NCBI GenBank assembly: GCA_023442775.1
Contig: JAEZXH010000018.1
Span: forward strand, 310,001-374,000
Direction: 5' to 3'
DNA: 64,000 nucleotides
DNA from: Bacillota bacterium
Lineage (GTDB): Bacteria > Bacillota > Clostridia > Tissierellales > Peptoniphilaceae
Numbering within the stretch: position 1 is the stretch's first letter; every line of letters begins with the position of its first letter. Below, in pieces: positions 24,949 to 34,111 of this stretch. The notes under the pieces are model-generated. The model was given only the letters and a program-made list of their open reading frames with translations, ran no database searches and was not told the DNA's origin. Both the position numbers and the translations under genes were made by a program.

Positions 24949-25774
24949 GACGCACCTCCGCCCTTTGATCTCCTTGAAGAAGGTGCTCGAGACTCTTATA
25001 TTCTCCATCATGGGAATAGTAACTTTGCATCTTCCCCATGGCCTCCTCAAGATTGTGGCGGTCGGTCTCTGCAAGGACACCCTCTGGAAGAGAGAGGATG
25101 CGCTTGGCCAGAATGGTAAAACATGAAGCCATTTTCTTCGGAGAAGCAGAGGTCGGTGCATCCTGAAGCATCCCGTGAAGAGGTTGCCCTAGTGAGAGAA
25201 GATGGAAAAACACCTCTTCTTGCACACTTCGATCGCCAAGTACCCCCCAATGAAAGAGGCGATACATCCCCTGATCGTGGCCCTGTTCAAAAATCTCTGG
25301 AATATGGAGCCTTTCTCGAAGATTGCCATCCATCTGTCCCGATTCCTTCGAGAGAATCTCTGCATATTGGGCAAAGGCATCCTCGGTGAGATCTTGTTCG
25401 TAGAGATTACTCGGGAAGTATCCCTCAAAGGATGTGAGAATGTTATGCATCTCTCTACGGATGTCTGATCTCTCCTTCTTGATCTTCTGAAGCTCCCCAG
25501 AAAAATCTGCGCATTTTACCTCATCGTAGCCTAAGTGAAATTCTTCCTTGAATTGCTTATCGAGGGTGCTCTTTGTGCTGGCGACTTCCTCGCTGCGTGC
25601 CTCAACACTCTGAAGACGTTCTTCGACTTGCTTCAGCTTCTGGGCCACCTGAGTCTTTTCTCTCAGGGTTTCCTCCAGGGCTTTTTCCTGCAAAAACCCG
25701 TAGCCAAGAACTCCAAGGCCTCCGAGAAGACAAATTCCCCCGAGGAGAAGGACCCCGCTATGTTGTTGTTTCAT
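24941..25774 (-). CDS. Membrane-anchored coiled-coil protein of unknown function (partner of the next gene)
   Basis: 277 residues. A glycine-rich membrane helix near the N-terminus (GVLLLGGICLLGGLGVLGYGFL) is followed by a long coiled coil (about 30-80, ETLREKTQVAQKLKQVEERLQ) and a helical C-terminal region. The topology mirrors the next gene, but the sequences are not obviously homologous by eye. The ATG overlaps the stop of the RseC-like gene with GGAGCGC upstream. No domain recognised. Equally possible: divergent PilN/PilO-type platform proteins, or a division-site scaffold. Confidence 0.6.
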   Translation of the reverse strand: MKQQHSGVLLLGGICLLGGLGVLGYGFLQEKALEETLREKTQVAQKLKQVEERLQSVEARSEEVASTKSTLDKQFKEEFHLGYDEVKCADFSGELQKIKKERSDIRREMHNILTSFEGYFPSNLYEQDLTEDAFAQYAEILSKESGQMDGNLRERLHIPEIFEQGHDQGMYRLFHWGVLGDRSVQEEVFFHLLSLGQPLHGMLQDAPTSASPKKMASCFTILAKRILSLPEGVLAETDRHNLEEAMGKMQSYYSHDGEYKSLEHLLQGDQRAEVRHE

Positions 25775-26190
25775 GGTGTGATGCGCTCCACCATCCGTAC
25801 CCAATCGAGACGTTGTTTCTTCTTCTGTGCCCTTGCAAGAAGACCATAGCTCAGCGCCACGGCGAGAAGTCCCATGACGAAAGCAAAGAGCCCGCCATAG
25901 GTCCCCTCCCATGGAGAGAACGTCGCACAGATGCTCGAGACGAGAAGAAAGGCCACCAAGGGAATGCCATAGGTGAGGACGAGAGCGATGAAAAAGTTTT
26001 GGGAAGAGGTCTCTAGGATGACCTCATCCCCCACCTTTGCATCGAGCTCGTTCATGACCAGCACCATTTCGTCCTTGGACTCACAGGAACCCTGACAAGT
26101 GGAACAATCGGCTCCACAGAGAGCCTTTCGCGCCACTTGCACCTTGGCAAATCCCCTCGTCAACTCAATGACTGTTCCCTGTTGTTTCAT
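25771..26190 (-). CDS. RseC/MucC-family membrane protein
   Basis: 139 residues. The N-terminal part has the RseC pattern: GTVIELTRGFAKVQV followed by a cysteine cluster (CGADCSTCQGSC, four Cys), then VGDEVILE. Two membrane helices come next (about 70-90 and 98-118), with a basic C-terminus (RAQKKKQRLDW). In proteobacteria RseC assists SoxR reduction and is linked to Rnf-type complexes; in clostridia its role is not settled. The ATG with AGGTGA six nt upstream lies inside the end of aspS, so translation is coupled. Confidence 0.85.
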   Translation of the reverse strand: MKQQGTVIELTRGFAKVQVARKALCGADCSTCQGSCESKDEMVLVMNELDAKVGDEVILETSSQNFFIALVLTYGIPLVAFLLVSSICATFSPWEGTYGGLFAFVMGLLAVALSYGLLARAQKKKQRLDWVRMVERITP

Positions 26191-27955
26191 CGTCAATCAC
26201 CTGAATGTGGACCTCAGACAATTGTTCTTCACTTAGAGGTGTGGGCGCGCCAGTAAAGAGGCATGTCGCCGATTGGGTCTTGGGGAAGGCAATGACGTCG
26301 CGGATGTTGTCTGCACCGGTGAGAATCATCACGAGACGGTCGAGTCCATAGGCCAAGCCCCCATGGGGAGGAACCCCATAGGCAAATGCATCGAGGAGAA
26401 ATCCGAACTTCTCCTTCGCATCCTCTTCAGAGAATCCAAGGGTTTCAAACATGGTTTTCTGAATCTTCGGATCGTGGATACGAATAGAACCTCCTCCGGC
26501 TTCGTCCCCATTGATGACAATGTCATAGGCCCGGGCACGTACTTTCTCTGGGGCATCCTTGAGGTACTGGAGGTCCTCTTCAAAGGGTGCAGTAAAGGGA
26601 TGGTGGACGGCGACGTAGCGATTCTCTTCTTCATCGTACTCGAATTCTGGGAATTCTGTAATCCAGAGGAGTTTCAGGTCGTTGGGATCGATGAGATTTT
26701 CCTCCCGCGCAATCTGAAGGCGCAGGGCCCCAAGAGCTGCGAAGACCACAGAGTCGCGGTCCGCGACGAAGAGGAGCAGATCCCCAGCTTCTGCAGAGAG
26801 AGCATCTTGAAGCTTCTTCATGAGCTCATCGCCGACAAACTTCAAAATGGGCGACTGAATGCCATCCTCTTGGATTTTCGCCCAGGCGAGTCCCTTGGCA
26901 CCGTAGGTTTTTGCCGTGGCCTCTAAGGCGTCAATTCTCTTCCGAGAAAAAGCTGCGCCATTCTTGACGCAAATCCCGCGAACGGAATGCCCCTTTTCCG
27001 TTTGGGAAGAGAAGACCTTGAAGTCGCAGTCCTTCACGAGATCCGAAACATTCTGAAGCTCCATCCCAAAGCGAAGATCCGGTTTATCACTCCCAAAGCG
27101 ATCCATCGCCTCACGATAGGTCATCCGCGGGAGAGGTAGGGAAATCTCAATGCCCTTGAGCTCTTTGAACACCCGCGCAAGATATTCTTCGTTGATCTTC
27201 ATCACGTCTTCTTCGTCGACGAAGCTGAGCTCCATATCGATCTGAGTAAACTCTGGCTGACGGTTGGCACGGAGGTCCTCGTCGCGGAAGCACTTCGTGA
27301 TTTGAATGTAGCGGTCCACGCCACCCACCATGAGGAGCTGCTTCAAAAGCTGGGGAGATTGGGGAAGGGCATAAAAAGAACCGGGATTGACACGGCTCGG
27401 GACGAGATAGTCTCGTGCTCCCTCTGGGGTGGGCTTGGTGAGCATCGGGGTTTCGACTTCGATGAAACCGTGTTCGTGGAAGAATTCTCGGGTCAGGTGG
27501 TAGAGTTCACTGCGGACCTTCAAGATCTCTTGCATGCGAGGCTTGCGAAGATCCAAGGCACGGTATTTCAGACGCATCTGTTCCGAGACGTTGTCGTCAT
27601 CGCGGACGTAAATCGGCGGCACTTCCGAGGTGTTCAGAATCTGTAACTCTTCTGCGAGAACCTCAACCCGGCCTGTGGGGATTTGTTCATTGATGCTCGA
27701 GCGCTCCCGAAGCGTCCCCTTCACGGCGATGACGTATTCCGAGCGAAGAGATTTGGCCTTCTCAAAGAGTTCTGCATCCGTGGTACTGTCGAAAACCACC
27801 TGGCAAATCCCCGTGCGATCGCGTACGTCGACAAAATTCAAGGAACCAAGATTGCGTTCCTTGGCCACCCATCCATTGAGAATGACCGTTTCTCCTCGGT
27901 GTTCTTCCCGCAGAGTTCCACAGTAGTGGGTCCGCTTTAACAATGCTTCAGTCAT
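26165..27955 (-). CDS. aspS: Aspartyl-tRNA synthetase, bacterial type
   Basis: 596 residues, the bacterial-type length with the GAD insertion. The OB-fold anticodon domain (1-105) has GWVAKERNLGSLNFVDVRDRTG. Class II motif 2 (TKCFRDEDLRANRQPEFTQID) and motif 3 (GLAYGLDRLVMIL) are intact. It charges tRNA-Asp, and may also charge tRNA-Asn in organisms that use GatCAB; this cannot be judged here. The ATG with TTAGGAGGAAAT upstream was chosen over a longer frame. No T-box leader precedes it, because the MurE-like gene ends 8 nt upstream. Confidence 0.97.
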   Translation of the reverse strand: MTEALLKRTHYCGTLREEHRGETVILNGWVAKERNLGSLNFVDVRDRTGICQVVFDSTTDAELFEKAKSLRSEYVIAVKGTLRERSSINEQIPTGRVEVLAEELQILNTSEVPPIYVRDDDNVSEQMRLKYRALDLRKPRMQEILKVRSELYHLTREFFHEHGFIEVETPMLTKPTPEGARDYLVPSRVNPGSFYALPQSPQLLKQLLMVGGVDRYIQITKCFRDEDLRANRQPEFTQIDMELSFVDEEDVMKINEEYLARVFKELKGIEISLPLPRMTYREAMDRFGSDKPDLRFGMELQNVSDLVKDCDFKVFSSQTEKGHSVRGICVKNGAAFSRKRIDALEATAKTYGAKGLAWAKIQEDGIQSPILKFVGDELMKKLQDALSAEAGDLLLFVADRDSVVFAALGALRLQIAREENLIDPNDLKLLWITEFPEFEYDEEENRYVAVHHPFTAPFEEDLQYLKDAPEKVRARAYDIVINGDEAGGGSIRIHDPKIQKTMFETLGFSEEDAKEKFGFLLDAFAYGVPPHGGLAYGLDRLVMILTGADNIRDVIAFPKTQSATCLFTGAPTPLSEEQLSEVHIQVIDDETTGNSH

Positions 27956-27963
27956 ATTTCCTC

Positions 27964-29478
27964 CTAACAGATTCTTTCTGCGACGATGCGCTCTAAGTCT
28001 TCGCACATGGTTCCTTGCGACTTGAGACAGCGAAGAAGTGCTTGAGCTCCGTGGTCCATGCCCTGACATCCTGCGAGGAGCAATACATCTCCCTTCCGAA
28101 GTCTCGGGACTACCTGCTCCATTCCCTCTCGTAGGGTCTCGACCACTGACACGTCGAGGCCCTGAGACCTCATCTCCTCTGTAAAGACGGCCTCCTCTTC
28201 AGCGCTCACTTCATCTTTTCGCCCCACGTCCTCCACACTTTTTGTGGCGACGACGAGGGCCGGTTTTAGGGTTTTGATCCAATGAGAGAATTGCCGGGCA
28301 ACATCTCGGTTGAGATTAACGCCACGATTTCCTCGAATGGCGTAGTAGATGTAGAGATTCTCAACCTCGAGTTCTTGAAGAGAGGCCATGGTGGCGTCGA
28401 TGTTTTTCGGGTTTGCAAAGTGGTCGTCGAGGATGCGAAAATCCCCATCGTGAATGAGTTGAAAACGCCGTTCGACTCCTCGAAAGTCCTCGAGGGCCTC
28501 TTCAATCGACGAGAGGGACACTCCCGACGTCAGTGCAATCGCCGCCGCGGTGGTGGCGTTCATCGCCGTGGCATAGCCTGGAGAGGCTAAGGGCAAAGAG
28601 AGGCTTCCCTTGCCCGTCAACTCGGATATTTTTTTAGAACAGGAAAGGCGTATTTCCCCACGGCCATCGCTTACGAGAAGTTCTTCGAGACTCACATCTG
28701 CAGGCTTCCCCGTAAAGGAGAGTGTGGTCACCTCTCCTCTCGTTTCAGAGGAGAGTTTTTTAATCTCTTCATCGTCGACGGAAAGAAACACCTTCGTCCT
28801 CGGAGTCGCCTCTCGAATGATGCGGCTCTTCGCCTCGACGTAGGCTTCGAAACTCCCGTGTTGGTCGATGTGCTCTTCGCTGAGGTTGTGAAAAGAAACC
28901 ACCTGAAAATCCGTGCCGTCAATTCGATGCATCTCCTGGGCAGAGGAAGAGACTTCCATGATAACGACCTCGACTCCACTCTTCACCATGTCCGCCATGA
29001 TTTTCTGGAGGTCATAGGACTCGGGCGTCGTGAGGACAGAGGGGATGAGTGTCTCTGCATAGGAGATTTTCACGGTACCGATCATCCCAACGGACTTCCC
29101 CGCCTTCTTAAAGATAGATTCGAGGAGAAAGGCCGTAGAGGTCTTGCCATTGGTGGCTGTAATGCCGATGACAAAGAGCTCTTTCGAAGGATGATTAAAA
29201 AATGCCGCAGATGAAAGGGCGAGGGCAAGGCGTGCATTTTTCACCTTCACCTGGGGGATGTCATCCTCAGTAAATTCTTCAACCACCGCAACCGTTGCGC
29301 CAGCGGCTTTGGCGTCCTTGATAAATGTTCGTCCGTCCACCAGGGTCCCCGGGAGGGCGAAAAAGAGGTCGCCCTGTTTCACCTGCCGGCTGTCGTAGGA
29401 AATTCCTTCAATGACCTCTGGAAGTTTGCCCCGACTCTCGACGATTTCCATCCATGGCAGCAACACTTCAAGTTTCAT
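27964..29478 (-). CDS. MurE-like Mur ligase with altered substrate-binding motifs
   Basis: 504 residues. The N-terminal UDP-MurNAc-binding start is present (GISYDSRQVKQGDLFFALPGT), as are the P-loop (GITATNGKTST), the central MEVSS block and the lysine equivalent to the carbamylated residue (AYVEAKSRII). From about residue 330 it departs from MurE: the usual D-Y-A-H-x-P is LDDHFANPKN, and the DNPR-type motif that reads the added amino acid is not found. It is therefore a Mur-family ligase of uncertain substrate, possibly a paralogue rather than the main MurE. Coupled to hemZ (ATGA) and followed by aspS. Confidence 0.8.
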   Translation of the reverse strand: MKLEVLLPWMEIVESRGKLPEVIEGISYDSRQVKQGDLFFALPGTLVDGRTFIKDAKAAGATVAVVEEFTEDDIPQVKVKNARLALALSSAAFFNHPSKELFVIGITATNGKTSTAFLLESIFKKAGKSVGMIGTVKISYAETLIPSVLTTPESYDLQKIMADMVKSGVEVVIMEVSSSAQEMHRIDGTDFQVVSFHNLSEEHIDQHGSFEAYVEAKSRIIREATPRTKVFLSVDDEEIKKLSSETRGEVTTLSFTGKPADVSLEELLVSDGRGEIRLSCSKKISELTGKGSLSLPLASPGYATAMNATTAAAIALTSGVSLSSIEEALEDFRGVERRFQLIHDGDFRILDDHFANPKNIDATMASLQELEVENLYIYYAIRGNRGVNLNRDVARQFSHWIKTLKPALVVATKSVEDVGRKDEVSAEEEAVFTEEMRSQGLDVSVVETLREGMEQVVPRLRKGDVLLLAGCQGMDHGAQALLRCLKSQGTMCEDLERIVAERIC

Positions 29479-30869
29479 GACTTCCTCCACTCCTCATAGA
29501 GTTTGCGAACCTTCTCGTGACGAACTCTCCACTGGTCCTTGTAATCCCTAAGATTTTTGTACTGGTACACCCGCTCGAGGCGATTCTCTTCGGGGAAATA
29601 AAACTTCGTCGTACTACTCATCCCAATGCCGAAAATGGAGTGTTGCTCCTCCATCATCAAGACATTGTAGAGAGACGCTTTCTTTGGAAGAGCATAGCCC
29701 ACATTGACGCCATTGCCAAGGGTGCGTTTTTGCCTGTAGAGGTAGTAGGGTCCGTACCCCGCTTCTTGAAGTCTCACATAAGATTCTTCAACGAGGCCAG
29801 GGACCTCTCGTTCATCGAACCCTTCTTCGTATCCTTCTTCGTGGTAATATGCCCCATTTTTCAACGAAAGACAGTGGATGGTGATGTTCTCAGGTCTCTC
29901 CTTGAGCACACCTTCAAGAGACGAGAGGTAGCGACCTCTCCCCTCTCCAGGAAGTCCGAGGATGAGATCCATGTTGATGGCCTCAAAGCCAATCTCTCGC
30001 GCAAGTTCCAGAGCGTCGAGTATCTCCTTCTCTCCGTGGGTCCTTCCCAGGGCGGAAAGGGTATCATCGTGCATGGTCTGTGGGTTGATACTGATGCGAT
30101 TGACCCCGAGATCATGAATTCCTCTCAAGAGAGAAGCGTCGATAGTATCCGGACGACCGCACTCCACAGTAAACTCTTGCCCCTCACCGAAGACCTCAAC
30201 CATCTTTTCCACGATTTTGAGAAGCTTTGTGTGTGGGATTGCGGAAGGTGTCCCGCCGCCAATATAGAGGCTCACTGGAGCTTGATTGACAAACTCCCGA
30301 TGGGCCTCGAGGTGTTCCATGAGGGCGTCGACATAGGTGTCGACGAGTTCCCGCTTAGAGGAGAGCATGGTTGGATAAGAACAATAGTGGCACTTTGAGG
30401 GACAAAAGGGGATGTGAAGATAAACGCTGTAGGCATCTTCATGCGTGCTCTCGAGGATGGGCTTTTCTCGTTTTGCCGTCTCTACGAGGAGACGTTCTCC
30501 GAAGGAGGACATGGCGTAGGAATCCCTTAGAATCTTCCTTGCACGCTCCTCGCCACTCTCCTCCATGTGCTGGAACACAAGCTTCGTCGGGCGAATCCCG
30601 ATGAGGGTCCCCCAAAGACTTGGCCTCTTTTCTCCCACGACGAGATCTTTGACGAGAAGACGCTTCAACGCCGTCCTGGCCTCTTCCTCTTCTCCCCCGA
30701 CCCATCCTTCAATGATACGTTCCCCACAGAGGCGATAGAAGAGCTTTTTCTCTTCCCTTCTCAGAGAAAGGCGTAAAGGCATCGCATCTTCAGCTTGGGG
30801 ATAGAGCATGCGCAAGAGCTCAAAGAAGTCGTGTTGATCCTTTGACGAGCCGCCGACAATCTCAATCAT
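29475..30869 (-). CDS. hemZ: Radical SAM coproporphyrinogen dehydrogenase-like protein HemZ
   Basis: 464 residues. An N-terminal domain of about 155 residues precedes the radical SAM core, whose cluster motif is CPSKCHYCSYPT (C-x3-C-x2-C). The GGGTPSA and VECGRPDTI segments line the SAM site, and the HemZ tail has RQKRTLGNGVNVGYA and EEQHSIFGIG. HemZ is related to oxygen-independent coproporphyrinogen III oxidase, but in heme-free anaerobes the substrate is uncertain. No other heme gene is in the window. Start and stop overlap both neighbours. Confidence 0.88.
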   Translation of the reverse strand: MIEIVGGSSKDQHDFFELLRMLYPQAEDAMPLRLSLRREEKKLFYRLCGERIIEGWVGGEEEEARTALKRLLVKDLVVGEKRPSLWGTLIGIRPTKLVFQHMEESGEERARKILRDSYAMSSFGERLLVETAKREKPILESTHEDAYSVYLHIPFCPSKCHYCSYPTMLSSKRELVDTYVDALMEHLEAHREFVNQAPVSLYIGGGTPSAIPHTKLLKIVEKMVEVFGEGQEFTVECGRPDTIDASLLRGIHDLGVNRISINPQTMHDDTLSALGRTHGEKEILDALELAREIGFEAINMDLILGLPGEGRGRYLSSLEGVLKERPENITIHCLSLKNGAYYHEEGYEEGFDEREVPGLVEESYVRLQEAGYGPYYLYRQKRTLGNGVNVGYALPKKASLYNVLMMEEQHSIFGIGMSSTTKFYFPEENRLERVYQYKNLRDYKDQWRVRHEKVRKLYEEWRKS

Positions 30870-31486
30870 AGGAGTTCTCGCATAAAGGGATTACGCGCCT
30901 TTTCCGTATCCAAATCCGTGCGCATCCCGTGGCCGGAGAGGACGACGAGGTTCTCAGGAATTTCCGAGAGGCGTGCAAGAGACGCCATCATGTGTTCCAC
31001 ATTCCCCCCGGGAAAATCGGTCCGCCCGATGGAGCCTTGGAAGAGAGTATCCCCGGAAAAGAGGACATTCTCCAGTCGGTAGCAGACGCTCCCTGGTGTG
31101 TGCCCAGGCGTGTGAAGAACCGTAAGTTGAAACCCTGCGACATCAATGGTATCCCCGTCCTTCACAAGGCGCAAATTTTCAGGCTTTACGAGGTCGATGC
31201 CCATCATCGATCCCAAGTTCATCGAGGGGGTATCGAGGACCTTCTTCTCCTTCTCGTGAAGATAGACGGGAATGGAATAGGCGTCGAGGACGTCCTTCAA
31301 GGCGCCGATGTGATCCCCATGGGCATGGGTCAAGAGGACTGCCTCTGGTGTAAATCCCCGCTCCTTGATGTGGTCGAGAAGAAATCTTCCCTGGGCGCCT
31401 GGGTCGATGATAAACCCACGACTTCCCACATAGACCAAGTAGGCGTTGGTTTGGTATCCCCCGAGAGGCAATTGTTCAACGTGCAT
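30866..31486 (-). CDS. MBL-fold metallo-hydrolase (glyoxalase II-like)
   Basis: 206 residues. The zinc-binding motif THAHGDHIGAL (H-x-H-x-D-H) is near residue 55, with a further His in VLHTPGHTPGS, Asp in LFSGDTLF and His in SGHGMRT. Size and motif spacing fit small glyoxalase II-like hydrolases acting on thioesters, but the substrate is undefined. A good AAGGGG site lies seven nt before the ATG. Part of the recJ-rel-dtd operon, where such a gene commonly accompanies rel and dtd in Bacillota. Confidence 0.9.
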   Translation of the reverse strand: MHVEQLPLGGYQTNAYLVYVGSRGFIIDPGAQGRFLLDHIKERGFTPEAVLLTHAHGDHIGALKDVLDAYSIPVYLHEKEKKVLDTPSMNLGSMMGIDLVKPENLRLVKDGDTIDVAGFQLTVLHTPGHTPGSVCYRLENVLFSGDTLFQGSIGRTDFPGGNVEHMMASLARLSEIPENLVVLSGHGMRTDLDTEKARNPFMRELL

Positions 31487-31487
31487 A

Positions 31488-31937
31488 TTAAAACCCCTTC
31501 TGACTATCGATGAGAATGGTTACCGGTCCATCATTGACGAGGTGAACCTGCATGTCCGCGCCAAAGCGTCCCGTCTCGACGACAAGACCCTTCTCTCGAA
31601 GTTTCTCGACACAAGAGTGGTAGAGGCCCTCGGCCTTCTCCCCCTTTGCAGCCTGGATGTAACTTGGACGATTGCCCTTTCGTGCATCGCCGTAAAGGGT
31701 GAACTGACTGACGAGGAGAATCTTCTTTCCTTGGTCGAGGACGCTCTCATTCATGACTCCATCTTGATCGTCAAAGATGCGAAGTCCAGAGATCTTCTTC
31801 ACCATGTAGTCTAGATCTTTTTCCGTATCGTCGACAGAGACGCCGAGAAGGACGAGGAGACCTTCGGAAATCTCGCCGACGCACTCCCCTTCAATCTCCA
31901 CACGTGCCGATTTTACTCGTTGTACGACAGAACGCAT
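31488..31937 (-). CDS. dtd: D-aminoacyl-tRNA deacylase
   Basis: 149 residues, the exact family length. The catalytic motif [17 protein letters not shown] (SQFT) is complete, and the cross-subunit motif appears as [11 protein letters not shown] (normally NxGPVT). The protein removes D-amino acids, and achiral glycine, mischarged on tRNA. This may matter here, because the ornithine pathway encoded downstream produces D-alanine. It lies between rel and the MBL gene with 1-3 nt gaps. Confidence 0.96.
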   Translation of the reverse strand: MRSVVQRVKSARVEIEGECVGEISEGLLVLLGVSVDDTEKDLDYMVKKISGLRIFDDQDGVMNESVLDQGKKILLVSQFTLYGDARKGNRPSYIQAAKGEKAEGLYHSCVEKLREKGLVVETGRFGADMQVHLVNDGPVTILIDSQKGF

Positions 31938-31940
31938 CTC

Positions 31941-34103
31941 TTACCCCTTTACACGATAGACGTCGATGACGTGATCGATCTTCTTGATTTTTTTCAGGAC
32001 GCTCTTCAACTCCTCCGTGTCATGAATCTCAATCTGAATCGTCATGACGAGGAGTTTATCCTTCGTCTTCTTCGCAGTGAGCGCCGTCAGAGGCAGCTTC
32101 GATTCGTTGATGCGATTCGCCACATCCCCGATGACCGTACTCTTGTCAAGAGCTCTGACCTCAATCTGGACTTGATAGCTTCCGCGTTCGCCCGTATCCC
32201 ACTCTACGTCAATGTAGCGTTCATCACTGAGATCCTTGGGGATATTCGTACAGTCTCTACGGTGAATGCTCACGCCTCTGCCCATGGTAATGTAGCCCAC
32301 AATATCGTCGCCGGGGACGGGATTACAGCAACGGGCAAAGCGAAGCTTCACATTGTCAATGCCCTTGACAATGACCCCCGACGAGGTCTTCTGACTTCTC
32401 TTTGGTTGGGTCTTGACGTGCTCCAGTTCGTGAATCTGCTCTTCACGCCGTTTTTCCGCCTGCTCCTTGTGGTGATAGTCCACAAGTTTTGCCATGACTT
32501 GGTTCAGGGTGATGCTCCCATAGCCCACCCCGGCATACATATCCTCAAGACTGGAGAGTTTCAAGCGTTCCCGTACTTGCTCGAGCCAGGAATCGCGCAG
32601 GATGTCTCGCACGTGGTAGCCGAGTTTTTTCGCTTCGCGCTCAAGATTTTCCCGGCCCCGCAGGATGTTCTTCTCCCTATCCTTGACTTTGAAATATTGG
32701 CGAATCTTATTCTTCGCCTGTGGACTCTTGACCATGGAGAGCCAATCCAAGGAGGGACCCGCATTCGGGTTGGTAATGATGTCGACGATGTCGCCGTTTT
32801 TCAACTCATAGGTGAGGGGGACAATCCTTCCGTTAATCTTCGCTCCCGCGCAGTGATTTCCCACTGCAGAGTGGACGCGATAGGCAAAATCGATGGGATT
32901 CGCTCCCTCTGGGAGATTTATGACGTCGCCGCGTGGCGTGAAGACGAAGACTTCGTCGGCGAAGAAGTCAATCTTTAACGTCGCCATGAAGTCGTTGGGA
33001 TCGTTGACGTCTTTTTGCCACTCGAGGAGTTGGCGAAGCCACGTAAGGTTCTCGTCAAAGGAGGTGGACTTGTTAACCCCTTCCTTGTACTTCCAGTGCG
33101 CCGCAATCCCGTATTCCGCCGTCTTGTGCATCTCGTAGGTGCGAATCTGCACCTCGAAGGTCTCCCCGTGTTCGTCGATGACCGTGGTGTGCAAGGACTG
33201 GTACTTGTTGGGTTTGGGCATGGCGATGTAGTCCTTAAATCGACCGGGAATTGGCTTCCACAAGGTATGGACCACGCCAAGGGCCCCATAACAGTCCTTG
33301 ATGTCATTGACGAGGACGCGCACAGCACTCAAGTCATAGATTTCTTCGAAGTTCTTCCCCTTGAAGTGCATCTTCTTGTAGATGCTGTAAAAGTTCTTCG
33401 GACGGCCGTGGATGTCGGCGGGAATCCCGATGGACTCCAGTTCCCCTTTGAGCCGGGCAATGATGCGGTTAATGAGCTCAAGGCGTTCGCTACGCCGTTT
33501 GTTCACCATCTCCACAAGGCTGTAGTAGTTCTCGGGGTCGAGGTAGCGTAGGGACAGGTCTTCGAGTTCCCACTTGATCTTGCTCATCCCGAGGCGGTTG
33601 GCAAGGGGCGCATAGATTTCAATGGTTTCCGTGGCCTTTTCCTTTTTCTTCGCCTCGGTCATGTACTCCAAGGTCCGCATGTTGTGAAGGCGGTCTGCAA
33701 GCTTGACGATGATGACACGGATGTCCTTCGCCATAGCGAGAACCATCTTCCGGAGGTTTTCCGCCTGTTTCTCTTGCTTCGACTGGGTCTTTAACTTCGT
33801 CAGCTTTGTGACCCCATCGACGAGAATGGCAATCTCTTCCCCAAATTCTTCGACGATGTCCTCATAGGTCACTTCCGTGTCCTCGATAACATCGTGAAGA
33901 AGTCCAGCCACGATGGTGGACGTGTCCATGTTCATATCGGCGAGAATCATCGCCACGTGGAAGGGGTGGACGATATAGTCCTCCCCGGAATTTCTCTTTT
34001 GGCCTTCGTGTTGCTTCTTTGCGAGAGTGAAGGCGCGACGAATAAGATCCTCATCCACATGGGGATTGTAGGATCTGACTTTTTCTAAAAGTTTTTCGAG
34101 CAT
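31941..34103 (-). CDS. relA: Bifunctional (p)ppGpp synthetase/hydrolase Rel
   Basis: 720 residues. The N-terminal hydrolase HD domain is intact (HPFHVAMILAD, LLHDVIEDTEVT, RLHNMRTL), so degradation is expected. The synthetase domain carries RFKDYIAMPKPNKYQSLHT and EVQIRTYEMHKTAEYGIAAHW. TGS (VFTPRGDVINLPEGA), zinc-finger-like (CCNPVPGDDIVGYI) and C-terminal ACT domains follow. It governs the stringent response. The ATG giving MLEKLLEK with GAGTGAGGTG upstream was chosen; it starts 8 nt after recJ. Confidence 0.97.
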   Translation of the reverse strand: MLEKLLEKVRSYNPHVDEDLIRRAFTLAKKQHEGQKRNSGEDYIVHPFHVAMILADMNMDTSTIVAGLLHDVIEDTEVTYEDIVEEFGEEIAILVDGVTKLTKLKTQSKQEKQAENLRKMVLAMAKDIRVIIVKLADRLHNMRTLEYMTEAKKKEKATETIEIYAPLANRLGMSKIKWELEDLSLRYLDPENYYSLVEMVNKRRSERLELINRIIARLKGELESIGIPADIHGRPKNFYSIYKKMHFKGKNFEEIYDLSAVRVLVNDIKDCYGALGVVHTLWKPIPGRFKDYIAMPKPNKYQSLHTTVIDEHGETFEVQIRTYEMHKTAEYGIAAHWKYKEGVNKSTSFDENLTWLRQLLEWQKDVNDPNDFMATLKIDFFADEVFVFTPRGDVINLPEGANPIDFAYRVHSAVGNHCAGAKINGRIVPLTYELKNGDIVDIITNPNAGPSLDWLSMVKSPQAKNKIRQYFKVKDREKNILRGRENLEREAKKLGYHVRDILRDSWLEQVRERLKLSSLEDMYAGVGYGSITLNQVMAKLVDYHHKEQAEKRREEQIHELEHVKTQPKRSQKTSSGVIVKGIDNVKLRFARCCNPVPGDDIVGYITMGRGVSIHRRDCTNIPKDLSDERYIDVEWDTGERGSYQVQIEVRALDKSTVIGDVANRINESKLPLTALTAKKTKDKLLVMTIQIEIHDTEELKSVLKKIKKIDHVIDVYRVKG

Positions 34104-34111
34104 AGCACACC

